Notes: generated by a model not told the origin, from the letters alone. DNA of 35,250 bases from JBEKYD01 sp049509915 (GCA_049509915.1 JBEKZL010000038.1:1-35250); one strand, 5' to 3'. Shown: positions 15,393 through 24,677, numbered from the stretch's first letter. A program made the numbers and translations.

Positions 15393-18033
15393 AGCGCCAC
15401 CAGCTTTGCCACCAGGGCAGGCGTCTTTCAAAGCCCTTCAGCAGCCACAGATCGGCGGTGGGATGGTTGACGGAAGTCATGAAGCTTTTCCCGTCGCGGG
15501 CCATGCTATAACACGACAGAATGGCGCGCGGAGGCAAGTTAAGGTTGCTCACGGTCTTTTCGGCGCCGGTGTCCACGTCGATCGAAGCCAGCGCGCCGCC
15601 CCGGCCGGCGGTTTCCTTCACCCCGTAGATCTTCGAACCGCTGAAATCCCATCCGTACACCAACCAGGAAGCTTGGGCGATTACTTTGGCCGCGCCGCCT
15701 TCGGGCGATACCAGGGTGAGTCCTTCGGAGGTGACGCAGGCGATCCAGTCGCCGCGCTTCGACCATTTTGGGTGGGAGCGCAGACAGCCTTGCCGCAGCG
15801 TGACCGCTTCGCCCGATCCGCCCGGCCGGGCCTTCTTCAGAGTCCAGCTCCCGCCGGCGCTTTCGAGGTACGCGATCCAGCTTCCATCGGGATTCCAACT
15901 GGGCGACTCCTGGTCGGCCTGCCCCGAGGTAAGCCGTAGCGGCGAGCCTCCGCGAACACTGGAAATCGAGACCGAGTGGCCGTTGCTGCCGGCCACGGCG
16001 TAGGCGATCCGTTGGCCGTCCCACGAGAACGTGGTTTCACGGAGGGCGGTAACCCAGGCCTGGGGGAAGTCTTTCTCGGTGACCAGCGGGCGCTCCCAAT
16101 CGCCGGAGCGGCTGCGCAGCCAGATCTGGGCAGTGCCGGTGCGGTCGGTAGAGTAAGCGTACTCGTCGGCGACGGGCGACCAGGACGGGTCAAGCTCGTT
16201 GCGCGCGGTCGAAGGTACGGTCGCTATCGCCGCGCCGTCGACGGGTATCTGGACCAGGTCGAAATCATCGTGCACCACGGTGAAGGCAACCTGATCGCCG
16301 TCGGGGGAAACCGCCGGCTCGATGGCGCTGTCGACCGTGACCGTGATTGGGCGGACGAGCCCGGTGCGGGTATCGGCCAGATTGAGGTCGGGGCTGGAGG
16401 CGCCGGGCGCCAGGCCGGCAAAAGCGACCGTGCGATTGTCCGTCATCCAACTGAAGCCGGAAGCGCCCTGGGGCAACCCAAAAGCTTTGCGCGGCTCGCC
16501 GACAGGGATGGGCAGCAGCCAGAATTCCGAGCGGCCGCCCCAACCCGCCAGCCAGACGCCCAGTTTTTCGCCGTTCCGCGAAAAGGCGAGATGCCCTTCA
16601 CCGTACATCCCGGTTTCGAGCGGCGCGAAAGAGCGCCGTGCGGCCGCGCCCCGTGGCGGAGACGCGATCCAAAGCGAAATCGGCTGTTTGCCGCGGCGGT
16701 CGATTCGCAGGAAGGCCAGGCGGTTGCCGTCGGGACTCGGCGCGGCGGCGGACACGTTATCCTGGACGAGTTCCGCCAGGCCGCCGGCAGCTCCGGTGGC
16801 CCACAAGTCGGCCGACATAAGGTAATACACGGTGGAACTATCGGCCGACCAGAAAGGCGCCTCGCAATCGGCCGGGGCCTTGGTGATCTGGGCCGGCGTG
16901 GGCGAAGCCAGGCTGCGCACAAAGATCTGGCGCACGCCTTCCGCATCGGCGCTGTAGGCGATACTGGCCCCGTTCGGCGCCCAGGCGGGCGAAGATTTGT
17001 AACCGGGCTCGGTGGCGAGCGGCGACATGCGATAGCCGGACAGGTCGGCCCCCGGCGGCGGCGCCAGGAGCAAGCCGCCCACAAGCCCCACCGCCAATGC
17101 CGCCGCCGATAGCCAGAGAAGCGGGCCGGAGCGCCGTTTGACGGGCGCGGGCAGCGCTTGGGCCGGCTTTTCGCCGGTCATTTCGGAAAGCCGCCCTTGA
17201 AGCAGTTTCAGTTCCAGGCACAAATCGTGGGTGGAAGCGTAACGGCCGTCGCGATCTTTGGCGAGGCATCGTTCGACAATCCAACGAACCGGGGAGGGCA
17301 CCGAAGCTGCCAGCGGCGGAACTTCCTCCTCTATAATGGCCGCCATGCTGCCGACCGCGCTGGTTCGCTCGAAAGCCAGCTTCCCGGTCAGCATACGGTA
17401 AAACGTGAGCCCGAGAGAGAACTGGTCGGAGCGAAAATCGAGCGCCTCGCCGCGCGCCTGTTCGGGGCTCATGTAACTGGCCGTGCCCACCACCATTCCC
17501 GGGACGGTCTCGCCCTCGCCCGCCGCCGGATCGTGCGCACCCGTCATCTTGGCAATGCCGAAATCCAGGATCTTCACGCAGCCGTCGCGGCGGACCATGA
17601 CGTTATTGGGCTTCACGTCGCGATGTACAATTCCGGCGGCATGGGCGGCGGCGAGTCCGGAGGCGGCCTGCGCGGCGATTTCGAGGAACTTGCGCACGGG
17701 CACCGGTCCGCGCTCCACGATGGTTGCCAGCGATTCGCCGTCGACCAACTCGGTGACGATATAGGGGGAACCGTCGGCGGCGCCGATGTCATGAACCGTC
17801 AATATATTGGGGTGGTTCAGGGCGCTTACGGCGCGCGCCTCCTGGGCGAAGCGGCGCCGGCTCTCCGAATCGCCTAGCGCGCTGGCGTGGAGAACTTTGA
17901 TCGCCACGGCCCGGTTCAGACGTTCATCGCGGGCGCGATAGACTTCGCCCATGCCCCCGGCGCCCAACAGCACTTCGATTTCGTAGGGGCCAACACGGGT
18001 TCCGGGGGCGAAGCTCATTTTGGTTTCGATCAT
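15382..18033 (-). CDS. Transmembrane Ser/Thr protein kinase with TolB/WD40-like propeller
   Basis: 883 residues. The kinase domain (about 16-280) is complete: glycine loop GAGGMGEV (24-31), catalytic Lys K46, HRDVKPNN with D139, K141 and N144, DFG at 157-159, and SYMSPEQARGE as the APE motif. One membrane helix spans about 304-324. The exported remainder is a series of PD40/TolB-like repeats (SSPAWAPNGASIAYSADAEG, EPAVSPDGDQVAFT, ESPSWNPDGSWIAYLE), probably a six- or seven-bladed propeller that senses an extracellular ligand or protein. This architecture is very common in Solibacter-type genomes. An alternative start at residue 6 (MSFAPG) is possible; neither start has a clear ribosome binding site. 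Confidence 0.92.
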   Translation of the reverse strand: MIETKMSFAPGTRVGPYEIEVLLGAGGMGEVYRARDERLNRAVAIKVLHASALGDSESRRRFAQEARAVSALNHPNILTVHDIGAADGSPYIVTELVDGESLATIVERGPVPVRKFLEIAAQAASGLAAAHAAGIVHRDVKPNNVMVRRDGCVKILDFGIAKMTGAHDPAAGEGETVPGMVVGTASYMSPEQARGEALDFRSDQFSLGLTFYRMLTGKLAFERTSAVGSMAAIIEEEVPPLAASVPSPVRWIVERCLAKDRDGRYASTHDLCLELKLLQGRLSEMTGEKPAQALPAPVKRRSGPLLWLSAAALAVGLVGGLLLAPPPGADLSGYRMSPLATEPGYKSSPAWAPNGASIAYSADAEGVRQIFVRSLASPTPAQITKAPADCEAPFWSADSSTVYYLMSADLWATGAAGGLAELVQDNVSAAAPSPDGNRLAFLRIDRRGKQPISLWIASPPRGAAARRSFAPLETGMYGEGHLAFSRNGEKLGVWLAGWGGRSEFWLLPIPVGEPRKAFGLPQGASGFSWMTDNRTVAFAGLAPGASSPDLNLADTRTGLVRPITVTVDSAIEPAVSPDGDQVAFTVVHDDFDLVQIPVDGAAIATVPSTARNELDPSWSPVADEYAYSTDRTGTAQIWLRSRSGDWERPLVTEKDFPQAWVTALRETTFSWDGQRIAYAVAGSNGHSVSISSVRGGSPLRLTSGQADQESPSWNPDGSWIAYLESAGGSWTLKKARPGGSGEAVTLRQGCLRSHPKWSKRGDWIACVTSEGLTLVSPEGGAAKVIAQASWLVYGWDFSGSKIYGVKETAGRGGALASIDVDTGAEKTVSNLNLPPRAILSCYSMARDGKSFMTSVNHPTADLWLLKGFERRLPWWQSWWRFTR

Positions 18034-18187
18034 AAGTCATCGCGCCGGAAATGGTGAACCCCGGAACCTGGGGTAGTGTCCGGGAAGCGAGCGGGCAGGT
18101 GGACGACTGGCGCTGCCTGAAAGGCGGCTGCAGCCATGATTGGCTGCCCCACGGGGATGAGTCCCGGAAAAGGGCGTTGCGGCAACA

Positions 18188-19084
18188 CTAGTGTCTCGGA
18201 GGGGCAGGCGGCGGATAGGCGGGCGGCCTGGGGCCGTCGGGGCGGTGCGCCACGCGCGGAATCACGGGAGGGCCGGTCATGATGGGGTTGCCATTGCTGT
18301 CGTAACGACCGCTGAACGCCTTGGGTGAATACATGGCGACCCCGGCGTTGGCGAGGGATTTTACGCGCTCCGAGGCATTCTGGCGGTTCTCGGCGGCCAT
18401 CGAAGTCGCAAAGTCTTCGGGCCAGTAGCATTCGTCGGTGCAGTTGGCGAAATGCCACTGCCAGCCGGCGAACATGGCTTCCCCCTGAGCTTGCAGTTTG
18501 GTGTGGAACTGTTGGAAGCTCGCCTCTTCCATGTTCAGATAGTTACCGACAACGTTGGTGTACGCGAGGATCTGGTCGTGGTATCGCCTGAGCTTGGCCA
18601 TGCGATGCTTCCAGTAATAAACCGCCCTGAGATAGGCGGCTATCTCCGCGCAATTATGGAAGTGCAAGCCTGCCTTCGGCCGGGCGTTTTCCGCCTCCTG
18701 AAAGGCGTCCCCGTATCTGTAGACGGCGTTGACGTACTTCTGCACGGTGCTGGCGACGAGTAACTCTCCCCGCTCCTGCATGGCATTCAGACCTTGGGAC
18801 TCTTTGTCTTTGATTCCGTCGGCCAAGGCGGCGGCGGTAACCTTATTCATGGCGAGTTCGGCGGCTTTTGCGATTGCCCCTCCAACAAAAGGAATGTGAC
18901 CGAGTGTGATTGAGACCACCTTTCCCACTGTCTGCCGGCACGCCGTGGCCAGGCTGGCCGAATCCACGAGACCCACTTTGGTTTTGAGGCGCTTGATGAA
19001 CGTGCGCCCGTTCTTCCGTTCGGCGACCTCGCGCTCTATATTTACGCGTAACTTCTCGAACTCGAGTTTGGCATTGACCGCCAT
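18188..19084 (-). CDS. Unrecognised 298-residue helical protein
   Basis: I do not recognise a family. The ATG at 19084 is chosen over an upstream codon at 19138 because AAGGAG lies 6 bases before it. The protein is mostly helical and charged. One Gly-rich hydrophobic stretch lies at about residues 53-72 (VGKVVSITLGHIPFVGGAIA), too short and polar to be a sure membrane helix. Later it has aromatic- and His-rich helices (YLRAVYYWKHRMAKLRRYHD), a Cys-containing NCTDECYWPEDF motif, and a Pro/His-rich tail from about residue 262. There is no signal peptide. It is upstream of the kinase gene on the same strand with a 154-base gap, so it might be a kinase substrate, but nothing proves this. Confidence 0.6.
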   Translation of the reverse strand: MAVNAKLEFEKLRVNIEREVAERKNGRTFIKRLKTKVGLVDSASLATACRQTVGKVVSITLGHIPFVGGAIAKAAELAMNKVTAAALADGIKDKESQGLNAMQERGELLVASTVQKYVNAVYRYGDAFQEAENARPKAGLHFHNCAEIAAYLRAVYYWKHRMAKLRRYHDQILAYTNVVGNYLNMEEASFQQFHTKLQAQGEAMFAGWQWHFANCTDECYWPEDFATSMAAENRQNASERVKSLANAGVAMYSPKAFSGRYDSNGNPIMTGPPVIPRVAHRPDGPRPPAYPPPAPPRH

Positions 19085-19251
19085 GCGAATCTCCTTGAAT
19101 CGAACAGCCGACCCGGACATCGAGGGCAGAACCCGCACTTATCCGCTGGTGACGATTCTAGCTCCGGCGTCAGTTTTCGTCGCGTTGGCATTGGTGATAG
19201 TCCTTCGCCGTAAAGGGTGGTATCTACAGAGGGAGAGCGGGCCCGGCCGGC

Positions 19252-20307
19252 TCACTGGCCGGGCGGGTGGCGCTGCAACTCGGCTGGAGCTCGCTGGCGA
19301 TCCAGAGCCTCGTAGTGGAAAGTCCACTTCAGCGGCACGGTCTGCGGCAGATAACATTGCTTGGCGTCGCAGGCCTGGTAGCGCAGAGATCCTTCCACGG
19401 TCAGGTCGCCGCCGGGACTGAGCAGGGGCTTCACCTGCGCTTCGGGCGCGATGGTGATGTCGGCGGCCACGCGGAAGCGGCCCTGGTATACCGGTACGGT
19501 TTCACCGATGGCTTTGAGGTGCAGCATGCGGGCGGGTGGATATCCAGCCGGGTATGCCTGAAAGGCCGGCGTCGCCGTGAGGGTGAACTGGATGGGAATA
19601 TAGCCGCGCACCTCTGGGGCGTAAACGTGCATACCCGGCTTAAGCTCGATCTCGGCGACCAGGGCCAACCGCTCGCCCCAGTGCACGGTGCTGAGGCTGG
19701 CCGAGGACGTCAGGCGCAAATGCCTGGTCTCGATGGTCTGGCCCGGAGCGCCCGCGACGCCGCCATAACGCCGCGTCAAAATCTCCGAGGCGGTGTAACG
19801 CTGGCGGAAATCCTTCTCGAAATATTTCTCCACCACCACGCCCGATTGATCCAGGATGAACGTTTCGGGGTACGGGATGCCGTACTGCGCAGTGCTCTTG
19901 GCCACCGACTCGTTGAGCAACCCATAGGCGCGAATCACTTTGGAATCGGTATCGGACAGCAAGGGATACGTAATGCCCTTACGTTCGGAAAACTCCTTGA
20001 GAACGGCCACGCTGTCGTAGCTCACCGCGGCCACGCCTAATCTGCGCTTGTGCAGCTTTTCCAGGTTCTGTTGCAGCTCCACGAGCTGGGCTTTGCAGAA
20101 GGGTCACCAATCGGCGGAACGGAAGAAAACCAGCATGAGGCCTTTGGGGCCGGACAGGCTGTGAAGGTTGCGGCTTTGCCCGGTCTGGTCGGCGAGATCG
20201 AAGTCGGGAACTCGAGCACCCACCGCGGGGCCTGGGCTACCGGGAACGGCCTGGCCCCAAACGCAAGCGCCCGCCAGCGCGGCCAGCAATAGCGGTTTCC
20301 GTGTCAT
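19252..20307 (-). CDS. Selenocysteine-containing redoxin fused to a DsbD-N-like domain
   Basis: A 351-residue reading frame from ATG 20307 to the stop at 19252-19254, containing one in-frame TGA (20104-20106, residue 68). A signal peptide (residues 1-18) is followed by an AhpC/TSA redoxin fold: VPDFDLADQTG, then LMLVFFRSADW, TGA, PFCKAQLVELQ. In close relatives the position of the TGA is Cys of a CxxC motif, so the product would have a U68-P-F-C71 redox centre. A SECIS-like hairpin follows (20066-20100). The C-terminal part (about 185-340) resembles the N-terminal domain of DsbD, with a Cys pair C313/C318 in YQACDAKQCYLP. The protein is probably a periplasmic thiol oxidoreductase. Reading the TGA as a stop would leave only 67 residues, so gene callers would split or truncate it. 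Confidence 0.85.
20066..20106 (-). promoter_or_regulatory. Candidate bacterial SECIS element
   Basis: Downstream of the TGA codon (20104-20106) the mRNA can form a perfect 6-bp stem CAGCUC/GAGCUG (20088-20083 with 20079-20074) closing a 3-base loop GUG. It is extended below by UUCUG (20100-20096) paired with CAGAA (20070-20066) across an internal loop. The apical loop begins 22 bases after the UGA and starts with G. Both features fit the known bacterial SECIS pattern of a short hairpin within the coding region just after the codon. Confidence 0.7.
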
Positions 20308-20465
20308 GTTCGCTTCTCACAGCCTAACACGGAAGCACTCCGGGGCCAGCGCCTGGCGACCGCTTTCCGGGAGCCGTGAAAGATCAAAAGTCGCAGGCGG
20401 AATCGCCCAATGCCACTTAAATAATTCTTGGTCGAAACGTAGACCTTGATTTATGTTCCAGTTGT

Positions 20466-21793
20466 ATGGGACAGACCTGTGAGGACGCTTTTGCGCTGTA
20501 CCTGCGGTGTATATCGAGTGGCGTGGTGGACTATTTGCAGCAGCAGGCCCGGATCAAGATCAGGCAGAGCATTTACACGGCGCACGCGGCACGTTGGCGA
20601 GATGTGTGGAGGCGCTGCTGGCCGGAGCGGCCGATCCGCTGCTGAGCCGATGCCGCCGCGCGCAGCAGAAGCGGATTTCGCGTCGCACCGGCGGTTACCG
20701 CCAAGCGCGGCAGCGGTTGCCAAGGCTATTATGCAAGCAGGTGGCAAACGAACTGGTCACCCGCCTGCGCGAAATTTTGAATCCGGGAGGAGAGCCCCTG
20801 GCCTATCTGCTGGACGGCTCGTCGCTGGAGTTGGAAGCCAGTCCTTCGTTGCGCAAACTCTACCCTCCGGCGGAAAACCAGCAGGGGCGCGCGCACTGGC
20901 CGGTTCTGCGGATCCTGGTGCTGTATGAGTTGGAGACGGGTCTGGCCGAGCAACCGCAGTGGGGGCCGATGTACGGGGCCGCGGCGGTGAGCGAACAGGC
21001 GCTGGCGGAGAGGGCGATGATGCGCTCGCGCCCGGTTCGATGCTGGTGGGGGATCGCAATTTCGGGGTGTTTTCGATTGCCTGGGCGGCGCAGCCTGGGC
21101 GTGGTGGTGCGGCTGACCGAAGCGCGGGCGCGCAAACTGGCCGGCGGGCCGATTGGCGAGGAAGGCGAGCGCGCGGTAAGCTGGGCGGCGAGCCGCTTCG
21201 ACGGGCGTCGACAAGGGGGCATGCCGGAGGGCGCGTGCGTGGCCGGACGCTGGATCGCGGCGCGCATCGGCCGGGGCAAGTCCAAAGCATGGCTCTACCT
21301 GTTCACCACGGTGGCGCCGCCGCGGGAGCCCTTGCTGGCCCCGTACGCCAAACGCTGGCGGATCGAGACCGATCTGCGCTCCCTGAAAAGAACCATCGGG
21401 CTGCATCACGTGGCGGCCCGCAACGAAAGCACCATGGAAAAGCAACTCCTCACCGCCGTGGCGGCCTACAACCTGGTGCGCGCCGTCATCGCACTGGCGG
21501 CGCGGCGCCATCGTCTGTCGCCGCGGCAACTCAGCTTCACCTTCGTGCTGAATGTGGTCCATGCCCGCTGGGACGCGACGACGAGGGTTTGGTCGGCAGC
21601 CGGCTCCGAGCTCACACTCGGGGCTGTGCCACAGCCGACCGACATGGTGGCCGCACCTCCGGCCAGCGCGGCAGCGCCTGAGATCAGCGCGCGCCGGCTA
21701 ACTGATTTACCGGTTACATTACCGCTGTTCATGCTTCCGATATCTCCTTTCCCGTCTCACGCCCATCGGCGAAATTCGGGCCTGAGTAACTGA
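20466..21793 (+). pseudogene. Decayed IS4-family transposase
   Basis: Fragments of one IS4-type DDE transposase lie in three frames. The N-terminus (VVDYLQQQARIKIRQSIYTA) is in the frame of ATG 20466. The main part is in another frame from about 20570 (CVEALLAGAADPLLSRCRRA, the first Asp in AYLLDGSSLELE, and the YREK motif YAKRWRIETDLRSLK with the catalytic Glu). The second Asp motif (MLVGDRNFGVFSIAWAAQ) is readable only in a third frame between about 21016 and 21092. After about 21570 the sequence no longer resembles a transposase C-terminus. At least three indels and a lost end make it inactive. I could not find convincing terminal inverted repeats. Confidence 0.82.
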
Positions 21794-21835
21794 TTCGCTA
21801 TAAGTGTAACTTGACCGGGATAGACTTGTGTTGTC

Positions 21836-22588
21836 ATGAGACGAATCCTCGAGATTTTGATCGCTACGACATGTTGCGCGTTGGCTGCGGCCCAAACGTT
21901 CGAAGTGGCTTCAATCAACACACGGACGGACGGCACTGGGGATATCTATACGCCCAAGCCCTTTCGGTTCGATTTCTCAGGCGCGCGGATTACGATCGAG
22001 AACTTTCGCCTGAGCGACCTTATCACATATGCGTACGACATCAAGTACTACGAACTCTTCGGCGAACCGCGGTGGGCCGATATCGATCGCTATAACGTCT
22101 CCGCCAAAGCGCCAGATGGAACGTCGCTCAATCGCGAGGCAGCCCGCCCGATGATGCGAGCCTTACTCGCCGATCGATTTCACTTGAGAGCTCACACGGA
22201 AAAAAGAGAAATGCCGGTCTACATGCTGGTAGTGGCCAAAGGTGGTCCTAAATTCAGGGAAAGCCCGGCGGGAGCCCAGAAGATCTTGACCCAGGAATCG
22301 AAGGGAAGGGGCTACATGATGACCGTGTCGAGCGGCGACATGGCGCAACTCACCGGGGAGTTTTCAAAAGGCAACAATGTGGACCGGCCGGTAATCGACA
22401 AGACCGGCCTGACCGGAACGTATGACTATAAGCTGGAATGGGGCGACGATGCGGCTGCGGACGCCGATGCGGGGACGGTATCCGTCTTTACCGCCTTTCA
22501 GGAACAGCTTGGACTCAGACTGCGGCCAAGCAGGGCTCCCGTGCAGGTCTTAATCATCGATCGCGCTGAAAGACCATCAGAAAACTGA
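21836..22588 (+). CDS. TIGR03435-family exported protein
   Basis: 250 residues with a signal peptide (residues 1-20). It shows the hallmarks of the TIGR03435 family, which is greatly expanded in Solibacter-type acidobacteria: the start TFEVASI, MMRALLADRFHLRAHTEKRE in the middle, and near the end RPVIDKTGLTGTYDYKLEW followed by EQLGLRLRPSRAPVQVLIID and ERPSEN. The function is unknown; family members often sit beside antirepressor-like sensor/peptidase genes, but none is present here. It is intact and of usual length, lies alone between the dead transposase and a convergent gene, and is a good taxonomic marker for the window. Confidence 0.9.
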   Translation: MRRILEILIATTCCALAAAQTFEVASINTRTDGTGDIYTPKPFRFDFSGARITIENFRLSDLITYAYDIKYYELFGEPRWADIDRYNVSAKAPDGTSLNREAARPMMRALLADRFHLRAHTEKREMPVYMLVVAKGGPKFRESPAGAQKILTQESKGRGYMMTVSSGDMAQLTGEFSKGNNVDRPVIDKTGLTGTYDYKLEWGDDAAADADAGTVSVFTAFQEQLGLRLRPSRAPVQVLIIDRAERPSEN

Positions 22589-22640
22589 CCTGTTCGAGGT
22601 GTGGCAGTGACGGCTTATTCCTGGTTGGGGGCGGCGGCTG

Positions 22641-23798
22641 CTACACCCGATAGCGGTGGAGTTCCTCTTCGGAAACCTCGCTGCTCATGCCCGGTTCTTC
22701 GGGGCCGGGAAGTTCGCCGTCTTTCATCGATTTCTGCGGGCCGCCGGTTTCCATATAGATCGCGTTGGGCATGGCGAGCAGCATGTTCAGGTTGGTTTCG
22801 CCGCCGCCGTGGCTGGCCAGTTCGAGCCCATTGGCGTCGGCGATGGCGGCGATTTCCATCCACTCGGTGACGCCGCCGGCGCGCCGGTTATCGGGCTGCA
22901 CCACGTCGGCGCCGTGGCGCGCGATCAGGTCGGCGAACGCGTACTTGGTATTCAGGTTCTCGCCGGTGGCGATGCGCATGTCGAGCTGCTGCGCCAGTTC
23001 GGCGAACCCCTCCATATCCTGCGGCGGCAGCGGCTCTTCGTACCAGAAGCAGCCCATCTCCTGGTAGACGCGGCCGCGCCGCAGCGCCTCGTTGCGATTG
23101 AAGGCCTGGTTGGCGTCCACCATGACCCGGCGCCCTTTGCCGAGGATGTCCTGCGCGGCGCGGATGCGGCGCACATCGTCGTCGATGGAATCGCGTCCGA
23201 CCTTGATTTTGACCGCATGGTACCCCTGCTCGACGGCCTGGCCGATTACGCGGCGGTATTGCCCCAGATCAGCGTCGTTATCGTAATACCAGCCGCACAT
23301 CGAATACACCGGGATGCGGTCGCGAAACGCGCCCAGCATTTTGTAGACGGGCAAGCCGGCGCTCTTGCCGAGGATGTCCCAGACCGCGATATCCACGGCG
23401 GCGATCGCAAACTGCGACGGGCCGCCCACGCCCTGGTATTCGAGCGCCTTCCATAGGGCGGCGCGGATGCGGCGCGGGAACGCCGGGTCCTGGCCGATCA
23501 GCACCGGTTTGATTTCTTGCTCGAGGATGGTCTGCACCACGCGCGGGCCGCCGGCAATCATGCCGAAGGAGCTGGAGGCCCAGCCGGTGATGCCGCCATC
23601 GGTGCGCAGGCGAAGCACCACCGAGCCGCTCTCAGTTCCAAACGGGTGAATGGCATCGTAGTACGGCGTTCCCGGAGGGCGTTTGAGAACGTCGGTTTCA
23701 ATAGCCGTGATTTTGAGCGTCTTCGGCGGCGCGGCGGCGTGAAGAGCGGCGGCGGCCGGTAGGGCGGCGGCCGTGCGCAGGAGTTGGCGGCGGTTCAT
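22641..23798 (-). CDS. Exported mandelate racemase-type enolase-superfamily enzyme
   Basis: 385 residues. The ATG at 23798 starts a Tat-like signal (MNRRQLLRTAAALPAAAALH); the longer open frame to 24074 runs through a palindromic repeat and is not coding. The superfamily catalytic set is complete: KIK with K197/K199, metal ligands D228 (VDANQAF), E254 (YEEPLPP) and E280 (TGENLN), and the D303/H330 pair (QPDNRR, ASHGG). A KxK lysine together with the His-Asp dyad places it in the mandelate racemase subgroup, most likely a sugar-acid dehydratase or epimerase. The substrate cannot be told from sequence. An exported member is unusual for an enzyme class that is normally cytoplasmic, but Tat-tagged sugar enzymes are frequent in this group. 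Confidence 0.88.
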   Translation of the reverse strand: MNRRQLLRTAAALPAAAALHAAAPPKTLKITAIETDVLKRPPGTPYYDAIHPFGTESGSVVLRLRTDGGITGWASSSFGMIAGGPRVVQTILEQEIKPVLIGQDPAFPRRIRAALWKALEYQGVGGPSQFAIAAVDIAVWDILGKSAGLPVYKMLGAFRDRIPVYSMCGWYYDNDADLGQYRRVIGQAVEQGYHAVKIKVGRDSIDDDVRRIRAAQDILGKGRRVMVDANQAFNRNEALRRGRVYQEMGCFWYEEPLPPQDMEGFAELAQQLDMRIATGENLNTKYAFADLIARHGADVVQPDNRRAGGVTEWMEIAAIADANGLELASHGGGETNLNMLLAMPNAIYMETGGPQKSMKDGELPGPEEPGMSSEVSEEELHRYRV

Positions 23799-23878
23799 AG
23801 GAGTATTGTGGACGCCCGGCGCTTCCGCCGCAACCAGTTCTTCCTGGTGGAGGGGATTTCGAGTGCGAGCGCCGGCTT

Positions 23879-24003
23879 GGTGGGGCGGACGCCCTGGTCC
23901 GCGCGCGATTCCCGGTCGCGCACCGCTTGCGTCAATGGGTTGATTACTTGGGGCGAAGAGCGGGTCCAGAGGGACCCGCGCGGACGAGGGCATCCGCCCC
24001 ACC
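23879..24003. repeat. Composite palindromic repeat, second type
   Basis: A 26-base arm at 23879-23904 is the reverse complement of 23978-24003 with two mismatches. Two smaller hairpins lie inside: 23903-23908 with 23916-23921 (6 bp), and 23961-23967 with 23972-23978 (7 bp, 4-base loop). The plan (outer stem enclosing two inner stem-loops, about 115-125 bases) is the same as at 251-364 although the sequence differs. It lies between the enolase-superfamily gene and the divergent cytochrome gene. Confidence 0.72.
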
Positions 24004-24074
24004 ATTCTTGCTACGGGCGAACCCGCGCGGATGGCCGGGTGTATAGTAAAAAAGACTTGAGGGTCCAAATACAA

Positions 24075-24677
24075 ATGACGACGCGATCTGGTATCGTTCT
24101 TGCTCTGGCTAGCTTCGCCGCACTTTCGGGTTGCTCCACATCGGGATCCCGAGGCGCGGCCAATAATGGGGAAAAGCTATTTGCCTCGCTCCAGTGCGCC
24201 TCCTGCCACGGCGACAAGGGCCAGGGCGGATCGGCGCCGGCGCTGGTCGGAAGCTCGGGCCCGGTCTCTTCTCCGGACGCCATGGCTGCGGCCATGTGGA
24301 GCCACGCTACGAAGATGTGGCAAGCCATAGACGCGGCGAAGATCTCAAGGCCGCAGATTGCCCCCGAACAAGCGGCGGATTTGTACGCTTTCCTTTCCGG
24401 CGGCTCGGGCGGCCAGAATCCCGTGGGCACCGCGTCCGGCGGCCGACAGGTTTTCGAAGCCAAGCTGTGCGCCTCCTGCCACGACCAGGCCAGCGACGCC
24501 AGCGCGCCGGACCTGGCCGCGAAGGCGGGTCAATTCTCTGCCTTCTCGATGGTTTCCGCCATGTGGCAGCACGGCTCCGGCATGCTCGCCCGCATGGTCT
24601 CGCAAAACAAGGAATGGCAGGTCCTCTCCGCCCAGGAGATGGCCGATATCCTGGCTTACCTGAACGCTAAGAAATAG
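24075..24677 (+). CDS. Diheme cytochrome c lipoprotein
   Basis: 200 residues. The ATG at 24075 is chosen because it opens a lipoprotein signal peptide ending in the lipobox LSGC (Cys20); the longer open frame from 23784 crosses the palindromic repeat. Two class-I cytochrome c domains each have a CASCH heme site (C41/C44/H45 and C132/C135/H136). Met-rich helices after each (around residues 70-81, and MWQHGSGMLARM) can provide the axial Met ligand. The two halves look like an internal duplication. The protein should be anchored to the membrane facing the periplasm and carry electrons, perhaps from an exported dehydrogenase. It is convergent with the isomerase gene, only 6 bases apart. Confidence 0.9.
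   Translation: MTTRSGIVLALASFAALSGCSTSGSRGAANNGEKLFASLQCASCHGDKGQGGSAPALVGSSGPVSSPDAMAAAMWSHATKMWQAIDAAKISRPQIAPEQAADLYAFLSGGSGGQNPVGTASGGRQVFEAKLCASCHDQASDASAPDLAAKAGQFSAFSMVSAMWQHGSGMLARMVSQNKEWQVLSAQEMADILAYLNAKK

Noticed and set aside
19242..19263. Terminator at the end of the selenoprotein gene
   Set aside because: A 7-bp GC stem is present but overlaps the stop codon and is not followed by a T-run.
22641..24074. Extending the enolase-superfamily gene to the upstream in-frame start at 24074
   Set aside because: The extra 92 residues translate the palindromic repeat and precede a clear signal peptide at 23798.
23784..24677. Extending the cytochrome gene to 23784
   Set aside because: The extension crosses the palindromic repeat and would bury the lipoprotein signal that starts at 24075.
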